From assembly GCF_040802235.1 (NCBI RefSeq), contig NC_133172.1, forward strand, positions 61,759,613 to 61,823,612: a stretch of 64,000 nucleotides of DNA. Direction: 5' to 3'. Shown piece after piece: positions 55,433-64,000 of the stretch. The number at the start of each line of letters is the position of its first letter. Position 1 is the first letter of the stretch. The translations under genes were made by a program, and so were the position numbers. The notes beneath the pieces were generated by a model. That model was not told the origin of the DNA. It made no database searches and saw only the letters and a program-made list of their open reading frames with translations. The stretch comes from Manis javanica (lineage: Eukaryota > Chordata > Mammalia > Pholidota > Manidae).

Positions 55433-56519
55433 ACTTTCTCATTTTGGAACCGTGTTATCTATGAAAACAAAACCGACAGATAAGCCGACAAGTCCCAGGC
55501 TTGGCTGCAGGGGAACTTGTCTAAACCTGGCCTCATCACCCACCACCCACCCCCTCCTGAGCCTGGGCTATCCCGTCTACACCCCAGGGTCTGCAGATGC
55601 AGAGCCAGGCCCGGGAGCGCACGATGCCTGGAGCACACCTGGCCAGCTCACCCGCCTGAGGGGCCCACGCCGGGCCGGTGTGTGATTATTTCAGCGCGAG
55701 GTCCCTGAGACCTTGCGGTGGGGCTGCATTTCAGGGAAGGCCCGGGGAAGTTCCCAGGCCCTGAGGAGGCTTCTTGCCCCGGGCCTCCGTGTCCTGTCCT
55801 TCTCTCTAATCCTCTCGCCTTCCAGGCAGCACCCCGGAGGCTTTGTTCTGCATGTGGTTTCTGGGGCGTTTTGGTGGAGTTGACAGAACCAGGAAATGCC
55901 AGCACGGTTCCCAGCAGCGCCTGGCTCCGCGCTGCCCTGTTCCATCCGCCGAGGCCGGAGACCAAAGCCGCCTCGCACTTCTGACGTCTGGCAGTGGGGC
56001 TGAGCCTGCAGCTGCGGGGCCCAGCCAGCCTGCCTGCTGGCCTCGCCCCCTGGGAGCTCTGCTGGCTCCGGGCTCCCTTTGAAGCTACTGGGAACTCGGA
56101 GCCCAGGGCTGCTCTCAGGGACCCCAGACAGGATGAGGCTCCCAGTCCCAAGGGCACATTCCACGGGCAACTGGAACTTCCTGACCGACTCTCGGCCGGG
56201 ACGCGGGGAGGGTGCAAGGCTGCTCACCAGGTCTGGCTCACCGTCACCCATCTGCCCACCCATGCATGCAGGCTTTTCCCTGTTTCTCAGACGTGGCTTT
56301 GCCATCTGTGGAACTGAGTAAGTGCTGTGACAGTGTTTCAAAAAAAGAGGCGAACTACTGCAGAGAGAGTGAGGAGCACAAGGCCCTGGAGCCCGGTGGT
56401 GCCCCTCCCTGGCTGGAGTCGGGGTGCTGTGCATTCCTGGGACTCCCAGCCATGGCCAGGTGGCGCGAGGGCACAGGGAGATGGCGGGAAGAGAGAACTG
56501 GATGCCTAACACCTGGTCC
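55433..56519. other. unannotated stretch
   Basis: Long but domain-free frames on the minus strand (55648-56217, 55691-56512). No repeat or exon recognised. Confidence 0.4.
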
Positions 56520-56680
56520 CGAGGAGCCTCGTATTAACTGCACTTCACAGTGAAAGAGGCCAACCATCAAGTCGGTGGTGCGCCTTGCCCAAGGCCCCAT
56601 TGTGGGACGGGCTGGAGCCCGGGTTGGAGCTTAGGCTGTGTGCTTCCAGGACCTGTGGATCCTAAGACCAGGACGCAGAG
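56520..56680 (-). repeat. MIR SINE, antisense, diverged
   Basis: 'cgccttgcccaaggccccat', 'tgtgggacgggctggagccc' and 'gggttggagcttaggctgtg' resemble the antisense MIR 5' half. Confidence 0.5.
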
Positions 56681-56929
56681 TGGCTCCAACTAAGTGGCCG
56701 AGTCCAGAGGTGGGAAAAGGGGCTGAGCCCAATCACAGTGACTGACACATAAAGGAGGAGATTTTTTTGATTCATGTAAGGAATGTTCCAGAGATGGGGT
56801 GGGCGTCAGTGTTGGTCTGGTTTAGCACCCGATCATGTCCCCAAGGATCAATTTCTTTTCTTCTGCAATGTTAGCTCCTTTTCAGGCTGGCTTCCCTCTA
56901 GTGTGCAAAACGGCTGCAGGAGTTCCAGG

Positions 56930-57056
56930 GGTCACCCCCAGACATCATGCCATTCATGAGGCGAAAGCTGGATCCTAAGAGAGGCATCTTCTTTTCCAGA
57001 TGCCTCCAGCAAGCTCCCCGTCTCATGTCTTGCTGGCTCCAGATGGATCCTGTGCC
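56930..57056 (-). repeat. L1M-type 3' sequence, part 1
   Basis: 'gaggcatcttcttttccaga', 'tgcctccagcaagctccccg' and 'tctcatgtcttgctggctcc' match the repeat described at 15305-15700. It stops at the LTR and resumes at 57306. Confidence 0.6.
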
Positions 57057-57305
57057 TGAAAGGAAAGGAGCGACACACAGCAGTAATTCACCGGAGAATT
57101 CCGCTTTATTAGGGAAAGGTGCTGGGTTATATAGGAAGGGGCACGAGCTGATTGAGGTGTCACTTCTATGGGGCTGGTGGCTATTGGCTAGGTGCTGGGA
57201 GTGGCAAGGGGGAGAGAGGTGATTGGTCTTCAGGTGGCGCCATCGGGAACGGAGGACCCGGAAGAGAAGCCGGAAGTTCGCCATCTTACTGGTGGGGGCC
57301 CTTCA
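57057..57305 (-). mobile_element. compact solo LTR, 249 bp, antisense
   Basis: On the minus strand it starts TGAAGGGCCC and ends CCTTTCA, with the same 5 bp, GTGCC, on both sides (57052-57056 and 57306-57310). Reading the minus strand it has a YY1-like AAGATGGCG (57279-57287), two CTTCCGG ETS-like sites (57270-57276 and 57258-57264), CCAAT boxes, a TATATAA box (57127-57133) and an AATAAA signal (57105-57110). These are the parts of an LTR promoter and terminator in the expected order. No retroviral coding sequence is attached. Family not identified. Confidence 0.88.
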
Positions 57306-57420
57306 GTGCCCACTCCTGAACCAGCCCCTCTGGACAAAGGAATGACGTGCTCTGATTGGTTTAGGCCTGACTTACCTGGGTTGGTCTCTGTGACAAGAAT
57401 TCACACCTGAATCTTGGGGT
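57306..57420 (-). repeat. L1M-type 3' sequence, part 2
   Basis: 'gtgcccactcctgaaccagc', 'cctctggacaaaggaatgac' and 'tgctctgattggtttaggcc' continue the repeat begun at 56930, matching 'cacatgctcatttctgaacc' and 'ggctta' in the 15305 copy. Confidence 0.6.
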
Positions 57421-57484
57421 TGGATCAGCCCCTCCTCCACCCCCATGTCTAAATCACAAAGTGGCAGGATGGAGGGGCCATGGG

Positions 57485-57652
57485 TCACCTCACCGATGCT
57501 CGCTGTGAGCCCCTACTGCGTGCCAGGCTTTGTGCTGGGCCGCGGGGGTTCCTGGTGAAGGACATTAACCTGTCTGCTCCCAAAGCTCACAGCTGGTGGG
57601 AGAGATGGACAAGAATGCAGACACATGTGGTGTGTGCCACACGTACTTGGAG
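57485..57652 (-). repeat. L2 3' end, antisense
   Basis: 'gtgagcccctactgcgtgcc', 'aggctttgtgctgggccgcg' and 'tgctcccaaagctcacagct' followed by 'ggtgggagagatgga' follow the antisense L2 3' end. Confidence 0.75.
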
Positions 57653-59764
57653 AGGGTGTGGACAAGGGAGAGTTGGCCCAGCTCAGCAATTGCCAGCAAA
57701 GTGGTTTGGAAGAGAAGGTAACCTGAGGTTTAAACCTAGCCCAGAGAAGGGAGGGGAGGGTGCTTCAGGCAGAGAACTGTCATGCGGAGGGCTGTGATTG
57801 GAGGACGCCTGAGGTGCTCTTTGATGGATTGGTGATGTCTGCCGTGGCTGAGGCGTGGAGGCGAGTGAGCCATGCATTGGGAAAGTGAATGCTTAAAACG
57901 GACTGACTTTGCAGAGTCAGCTGGGCCCTCTATCTTAAAAAACAAAAACATCAAAATAAGCTTGCTTAAAAAATGCTGCCTGATAAACTTTGATGTATAA
58001 TGCCAACAACGCTAAGCTGATTCTTAGACCAATGTGTCCAGTGGCTTTGCATAACTTTAAAGCATTTTGCCACAGTGGCGTGGGGCTGCTCACCTCCGAT
58101 GACTGATTGGTGGGGGGTTTTCAGGTCTGCAGGGTTCTGCGTGAGGACACCTGAGGCCTCTCCTGGAGTGGTGCCCCAGCCCTGCCTTCCCACTGCCCAG
58201 GCCCACCCCCCTTTCTTTCCCTTCCCAGGGGGCTTCTGCAGACCCTCCTGCAGACCAGGAGTCGACTCCCAGGTCCCACCGTGGCACTTCCTAAGGTCCC
58301 TTGCTGGAAGGGGTGTCTTCCTCCTCCCTTAGAAGTGGGGTGGAAGCGAATGTTTCTGAGCAGCGACCTCATCGCACCCTGTTTGCCAGACCTGGACTGG
58401 GCGTCCTAGACCAAGCCCTGGGGGGCTCCAACCCACCGTTAACTCAGGCAAGCTCGGCACCTTGTGAACGGCGCCCTCCCTCCCTGTCTCTTCACTGTAT
58501 ATCCTACCAGACCCAAATTCTTTCCACCTCCACCCTGACCTGGCCAGGCCAGTTTTCCCTTAATGCTCAATTTCACCTGCCAATTTGCTAGACAAGAGCC
58601 CCCTATCCTGTGGGAGGAAAGCACTGGCTTTCAGAGACCCCTGGAGGGCCCCACCTTCTCCCAGAGCACCCACAGCTCCACACAGGCTCCTCTCACGGTC
58701 TGTTTGGAGAAGGCGCCTGGGGTTTCCGAGCCCCCTCCCAAGCAGGCAGGAAGAGCCTTCCCTTGCCTGCACTCTGGCATTTTCTAAGAGGCTTTTCTTA
58801 TGGGAGTAATCGGAGCAGGCCTCATTTCTCCGGGAGCGAGAGCAGTGCAATTTAGCAAGGCTTTATTAGGTCAAACAGAGAATGCTGGGCTTGTCTGATG
58901 TTCTGGCGGCCTGGCGCTCCCGTAATGAGATGCAGGAAAAAATGGTCCGATCCAGCCGGCAGATGCAGGGCTGTGATCAAAGCCTCAGCCTCCCCAACAT
59001 CGGGCTGTGTGTGCATTTGGAGGAGCCTCCACACTGTCACCTGGGGGGAGCCTGCAGCTCGCAGAGGGATCGCGGGGCCGCCAGCGGCTCTGGGGAAGCT
59101 TGCCTGCTGTCCCAGCCTCTCTGCCTGCAGGGCGGGACCTGGCAACAGAGACACTCCCAATGGTCCCTGTGGGGGTCCGCGCTCTCCCCAGAGCCCGCCT
59201 GGCCAGGCCTGAGGACGGATCTTGTGGACATTTCTAGGGCCTCTTGCCCCTTGTCTCTGCTCGGGGGGCAGTGACCATGTGGTATCCTGCCCCCACCCTC
59301 ACGGAGCACACGGTTTCCTGGGGGTGGTTTTTGTTCTCCTGGGGTTGTTTCCTGGGTTCTTCTTTGTCACTTGGCAGAGGGTGAGTTGTGTGTGGGCCAG
59401 GTAGGTGCTGTGAGCTGAGACCAGGGTGAGGGGCCTCGGAGGGTGGGGTGCTTCCCCTGCTGTAAGACGAACCACCCCTGGCCCTCCCCTCCTTACCTAA
59501 TCAGAGGAAAATTTCATTTCACATGGTGTGTCTGAGTTTTCCATATTGTGCTCCAGGTTCATGGAGGTTGGAAGGAGCAGAGAGATATCGAGTTGCTTTT
59601 TCCAGAATCCTGGTTAATTCCTAAGGAGAATGGTCATAATTGATCAGCTTTGTCAGCCTGGGTCATTTAACTGGGGAGGCAAGAAACTGACCGTCTGGTT
59701 TTTACAGATTGTCCTGCTTAACAAGTGTCCTAGCTCCTGAGCCACAGTCCCACGCAGGGCCTGG
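57653..59764. other. 2.1 kb without a confident feature
   Basis: 57930-58070 is AT-richer and non-repetitive by eye. 58800-58990 combines an AT-balanced stretch with no repeat match. Either could be tested for conservation. No exon or RNA gene supported. Confidence 0.4.
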
Positions 59765-59900
59765 AGGGGGTGCTGGAGAGCACAGGCTGCGGACCAGCCC
59801 TGAGTCGTAGGATTGTCCTCCACAAGCCCCGTCTCTGTTTCCTGTCTGTGAAATGGGGGTTCCAGAATGCTAACCTCCTCGGGCGTGCTGAGATTCCACA
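59765..59900 (+). repeat. MIR SINE, sense
   Basis: 'cacaagccccgtctctgttt', 'cctgtctgtgaaatgggggt' and 'tccagaatgctaacctcctc' follow MIR. Confidence 0.75.
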
Positions 59901-59924
59901 AACAGATGTATGTAAAAACCTGTT

Positions 59925-60168
59925 GTGGGTGGGGGTCCCCACAAAAGAGACACGTTCAAGCCCTAAGCCTGGCTCCTGTGAATGTGACCGTTGTGGGAAA
60001 TGGGGTCTTTGCACACGTAATGAAGTTAAGATGAGGTCACACTGGATTGAGGTGGGGCCCAACCTAACGCCTGGTGTCCCTGTAAGAAGAGGGACATTCA
60101 GATACAGACACACAAAGAGGGGAGGTGGGCCTGGGAACAAGCAATTCTCACAGATTTTCCTTGTGACG
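59925..60168 (+). repeat. MaLR-type LTR, 5' half, sense
   Basis: 'ggctcctgtgaatgtgaccg', 'ttgtgggaaatggggtcttt', 'gcacacgtaatgaagttaag', 'gtgtccctgtaagaagaggg' and 'acattcagatacagacacac' follow the first half of a MaLR-type LTR and then stop. Confidence 0.75.
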
Positions 60169-60426
60169 CAGGGTCCCAGGGCTCACTACAGATGTGGCCT
60201 GAGTTTTAGCACTGCCTTGTTACCCATGGTGTCCATGAGCCAAAAGTGGCCACTGGGCACTTGAAATGTGGCCCATGTGACCCAGGAGCTGAATTTTCAA
60301 TTTTACTTCATTTTAATGTATTTTAACTTGAGAATGGATACTTCATTCAGTTATTAAGAAAACTCTTAAATGTATTTGCACCAATTTGTTATGTGAATCT
60401 ACCTTTTCCACTATAAATATATTTTG
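60169..60426. repeat. hAT-Charlie type element, part 1
   Basis: 'gtggccactgggcacttgaa', 'atgtggcccatgtgacccag' and 'gagctgaattttcaatttta' match a common hAT relic (gcacttgaaatgtggctagtgcgactgaggaactgaatttttaa in consensus). It is split by the L1 tail at 60427. Confidence 0.7.
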
Positions 60427-60600
60427 TTTTTGAGAGGGCATCTCTCATATTTATTGATCAAATGGTTGCTAACAACAATTAAATTCTGTATAGGGGACTC
60501 AATGCACAATCATTAATCCACCCCAAGCCTAATTCTCATCAGTCGCCAATCTTCTGAAGCATAACGAACAAGTTCTTACATGGTGGACAAATTCTTACAT
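60427..60600 (-). mobile_element. young, 5'-truncated LINE-1 3' end, antisense
   Basis: 174 bp beginning with T-rich sequence (the poly(A) tail of the opposite strand) and 'gagagggcatctctcatatt'. Reading the minus strand, a CAATAAAT polyadenylation signal lies just before the tail. Long target-site duplications flank it: 60407-60426 and 60601-60618, identical except that the right copy lacks one AT. This is the freshest-looking insertion in the window and resembles an L1 family I associate with pangolins. Confidence 0.8.
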
Positions 60601-60925
60601 TCCACTATAAATATTTTGAACTCTAAATACAGGTTATGTATTTCCATTGAAAGTTCAGCTTCTGAATTAAGATGTGTGAGAGTAAAATTCATAGTGGATT
60701 TTGAAGGCACAGAGTGAAATCAAGAATGTAAATTATGTTATTATATTTTTATATTGATTACATATTGATGTTTTGGGTATATTAGGTTAAAGAAAGTATA
60801 TTATTAATATTAATATCTACCTCTCTCCCCCTTTTCTTATGTTTAAAAATATGGCAACTAGCAAGTTTAAAATTATACATGTGTCTTGAATTTTATTTTT
60901 GGGGGCCAGTGCTGGTAGAGATGGC
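60601..60925. repeat. hAT-Charlie type element, part 2
   Basis: 'gattttgaaggcacagagtg', 'atattgattacatattgatg', 'ttttgggtatattaggttaa', 'tatggcaactagcaagttta' and 'tttttgggggccagtgctgg' follow the same hAT relic; the copy at 44735-44938 shares its right half. Confidence 0.75.
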
Positions 60926-60939
60926 CAAACTGGAAGCTC

Positions 60940-61035
60940 TAATCTTGACTGAAAACAGGGCTCTGTGACCTTGGGCAAGTCCCAGCTCCATCTGAGCCTC
61001 AGGCTCCCATTACCATACTGGGGAGGTTGGCCTGG
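60940..61035 (+). repeat. MIR SINE, sense
   Basis: 'gctctgtgaccttgggcaag' then 'tcccagctccatctgagcct' and 'caggctcccattaccatact' is a clear MIR core. Confidence 0.88.
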
Positions 61036-64000
61036 ACCAGAGAATTTGAGGTATTAGAGGGAGACTGAAGGGAGGCACCCTCAGAATCACCAGATCAGAT
61101 GACGTCAGTACCTTTTCACTGGGACTCTGTGGTTGGGCTGAGGACGAGCTCACACTGTTCCTACTTTGAGGCTGGGTGGATGATGGAACTTACAACAGGG
61201 TTGCCGGGCATCATTGCTCAGGTTGCTGACTGCACAAGAAAGCCTTTTCTGGTTTGCATGAAGTTGAATGTTGAGATTTTTTTTGAGAAGAATAAAATAA
61301 TATGAGCCTAGCCCTTTTCAATGTAAAGCACCTGTCTGTAATCTAGATGTGAGTAGAGTCCTGGTCTGCTGCTTCCTGAGGCCACCTAAGAAGGAAGGAA
61401 GGCCTGTAGGATGAGGAACTTGTTCACAGATGAGGCGGGAAGGTCGTCGTTGGTTGTGGCGGGCTGAAAAGAGCGCTCCCGTCCGGCCCAGGCTTTATAG
61501 AGATTCGAGCCTTCAACACGCAGTCTCAGGCCCTCGGAATCGGAAGCTGCTCCTCCAGAACCCTTGAGGTGCTCATCCTGGTGTGGCCACAGCTGACAGA
61601 GTGCTGCACCCGGCTGATGTCTCCCTAATGCGCCCTGTGGCACCCATGGGCGAGGCTCACAATTAGCCTCTCTCCTTCTGGGGTGCAGGAGGATGGTACC
61701 CCACATGTAGGGGGGACCAGGTGCCTGGCCCTTGCTGAGGGAATTGGAGTAGAAGTGAAGTGGGCTATTCCAGGCCCCAGTGGTTAGGAACAGTGTGCCT
61801 CCCCCACCGTGTCCTCCTCCGCTGTTTGCTGGTGGGACCCGGAGGATCCGAGAGGGACATTGGACACACCTGGGGACAAAGAACCACAGAGGGAGGAGCC
61901 AGGGTCCCTCAATGAGGGCGTGGGGCAGCGCCCCTGCCGACCCACCCCTGGATGATGTCCAGAGTGAAAACGAACTTGGTGTGACGCCCCTGAGATCCCA
62001 GGGCCTGTTTGTTACAGCAGGCGGCGTGCTGACGAATACAGTCCTGCAGGAGGCAGGGGTCTCCCTTGCCCTAGAAGGCTGCACTTCCAGGTCACAGGGA
62101 ATCGAGTTGGTGTGGCCTCAGTGGAAACGTCCAGGTCTCCTCAAACTGGCCTGACCTCCCCTGGGAGCTTCCTCCTGGCCCGGGGAGAGGTAAGCTCCTG
62201 GGCTTCCTGTCTCTGCTCCCCATGACTCCTGCCTGCCCTCCTTTTCCACACGTGGGTAATTAGAAGCTGCTGGTCAGAGGCGGGCTGGGGGCCAAGGCAT
62301 TTTCTCTACATGGGAAAAAAAGAAAATAAGGTTATAAGTTCCAAGCCATGGAAACCACCTAGAAGTCCAAAGCCGCTCTGCCGAGCACTGTCCCCGCCGA
62401 GTCTCAGAGGCACTGCTGGCCTCCAGGAGCCGGGATGGCCGTCCTCCCTCGGCCTTGACGCTCCTGCTCCCTCTGGGCCCTTGTTTGGCACCGAAGGAAG
62501 GACGGAGGATGCTGGGGGCTTCTGGACTTCCCAGTGTGCAGGAGCTGGGGGGAGCAGGGGTGGGCGGGGAAGGAAGGGGACTGGGCAGGGCCAGGCGGAG
62601 AGCCCCAAAGGGCCACCATTCCCGCATAGCATGGTTGGGGGGCTCCGTGGGGTCCCTCCGTCCCGCCAGCGTTCCATCCTCCAGTGGGGGCATGACTGTA
62701 ACTGACGGAGATACGAAAGGACGGTCAGTTACATGAAGGTGGTGACATCAATGGTGAAATGTGGGTCAAGGTTGGGAAGTTGGCCCCTGCAGCCCCAGGA
62801 ACTCATCGGGTCACCTCCTTAGTGGCTGACAGAGTTGTGACCTGTGGACACTGTAGCCCATGCTACAAAGAAAACAGATCCACGAATGTCTTCTTTTTTA
62901 ATTAGACAAGAAGGCACGTGCTTGTATACATTCAAACACCAAAGCTTCCATAATATGGCGCATTTAGAATATGACCACCGCCTTCTTTGACTCTCCTCTT
63001 TGTCACATGGAATCCGGGTCTTCCCCTGACATCTGGGCAGGCTCTGTGACCATGTGGCGGACAGAGTCAGCAGAAAGAGGCTGAGTGACCTCGGAGGCCA
63101 GGTGAGCAGGCGGCTGCCATGTCAGGCATCTAGTGTCCCCGAGGCCACCACACTGGAGTGGCCATGTTGGGTGTCCGTCCACAGCCCACGGAGCTCCCAG
63201 CATCAGCAGCTGGCCCTGGGAGGGGGGTGGGTGGAGGTCCCGGCCAGCCGACCTGTGGCCCTGGAACCTTGTGAGAACATAGGCATAGGCCTCCCTGTCT
63301 TCTTGGTGTGGTGTGTGTGTGTGTCCATCTGTTCACGCAAACCTTCATTGTACAACGAATGTCTACTCAGCATCTTCTCTTAGCCAAAATTGTGAGTCAG
63401 GTGTATTTTGAAATCGGTATTTCTTTTGAATTTTAGAAAGGCAATCTGGTGCTTATATGGTGATTTATTTAACATCTTTAGTGGTTTCTATTTCTTTTCT
63501 ATTTCGGTTTCTTTAGCAGAGCATGATTTTCATGAAGCAGATAAATACACTGAGTCATAGCAGGTCAGATTTTGCATCAAATGAGAATGCACTAAACTTA
63601 TGAAGACAAACAAAAGAAAACAACAAACAAGAAAAAATCTCATGCTTCTCAGAGCCTTTGGGTTTAGGGATTGTGGAATTGTGTTGATTTGGGGGCTTAT
63701 TTCCCATTTATCTTGGTGATAATGCAGTTTTCCTTGTAAATAAAATTTTAAGTTAGAAAACGTTGGTTAAAACAAACATGGTCAGTAAGCAAAAAATACA
63801 AGTGGCATGCAGGGGGTCACCTCAATGTGCTAGATTAGGGAACACAGATCTAGCTCTGCCCCGACTCTGACATGAATGGAGAAATGGGCTGGTTTTTTAA
63901 GCTCCATTTTGCATGAAGTAATAGCTAATTCTTGTACGGTGCTTATTATGTCTGGCATTCTTCTAAGGACCTTCCATTTGCTAACTCAGTTATTCTAACA
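61036..64000. other. 3 kb without a confident feature
   Basis: 61980-62045 ('gcctgtttgttacagcaggc') resembles the end of a MaLR-type LTR. A short (GT)n lies at about 63308-63322. 62880-62990 and 63400-63800 are AT-rich and could be old LINE sequence. 61386-62084 is open for 232 codons on the minus strand but has no domain I recognise. The last bases ('gtgcttattatgtctggcat' on) look like the start of an antisense MIR cut by the window edge. Confidence 0.4.

Noticed and set aside
55691..56512. 273-codon minus-strand open frame
   Set aside because: No domain, overlaps other long frames on both strands, no splice or promoter context that I can support.
56898..57284. 128-codon minus frame across the 57 kb LTR
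   Set aside because: It runs from inside an LTR into an old repeat, so it is not a viral or host gene.
61386..62084. 232-codon minus-strand frame
   Set aside because: Composition and length are borderline and I recognise no family. A translated search would decide; without it I do not call a gene.

Overview
This 64 kb window reads as a non-coding piece of a placental-mammal nuclear genome. The evidence is its repeat content: more than two dozen MIR copies, about ten L2 fragments, old L1M-type LINE pieces, MaLR-type LTRs, hAT (MER5A- and Charlie-like) and Tigger DNA transposons, and (CA)n microsatellites. I found no convincing protein-coding exon, tRNA, rRNA, CRISPR array or bacterial-style operon. 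The open reading frames are short, or lie in GC-rich or repeat sequence, and show no recognisable domain. The window is probably intergenic or intronic.

I see no young SINE of the Alu, B1/B2, carnivore tRNA-Lys, ruminant Bov, horse ERE, pig PRE or bat VES type. The youngest-looking insertions are two truncated LINE-1 3' ends (48691-48956 and 60427-60600), each still flanked by recognisable target-site duplications. A laurasiatherian with little SINE activity fits; from memory the two L1 tails resemble pangolin-type L1 sequence, but I cannot verify the species.

Layout. 0.6-1.1 kb: antisense L1M 3' UTR with unusually high GC. 3.5-5.4 kb: MIR, (CA)n and L2. 6.6-8.2 kb: L1M piece and an antisense MaLR-type LTR. 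10.7-14.2 kb: L1, L2, MER5-like and MIR elements, plus a 54-bp near-identical duplication (13469 and 14168). 15.3-19.4 kb: L1M-type piece, MaLR-type LTR, TCCA microsatellite, complete Tigger-like element. 22.7-28.5 kb: MIRs, a MaLR-type LTR, a decayed TG tract. 30.1-30.9 kb: L1M 3' end with a small tandem hairpin repeat. 33-36 kb: MIR, hAT, L2. 37.8-39.0 kb: a large, diverged inverted repeat with a single symmetry axis. 39.8-41.5 kb: antisense L1 interrupted by a solo LTR. 41.5-49.4 kb: MIR, MER5A, hAT and L2, and an L1M split by a younger L1. 49.5-56.7 kb: a G-run tract, the longest (CA)n, MIRs. 56.9-57.4 kb: old repeat split by a second solo LTR carrying ETS-like and YY1-like motifs. 59.8-61.0 kb: MIR, MaLR-type LTR and a hAT element split by a young L1 tail.

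There is no gene set acting together here. The interest is in nested insertions that give a relative order of events, in the 37.8-39.0 kb inverted repeat, and in the 54-bp copied block. Repeat family names come from memory of consensus sequences and edges are approximate; RepeatMasker would be needed to fix both.
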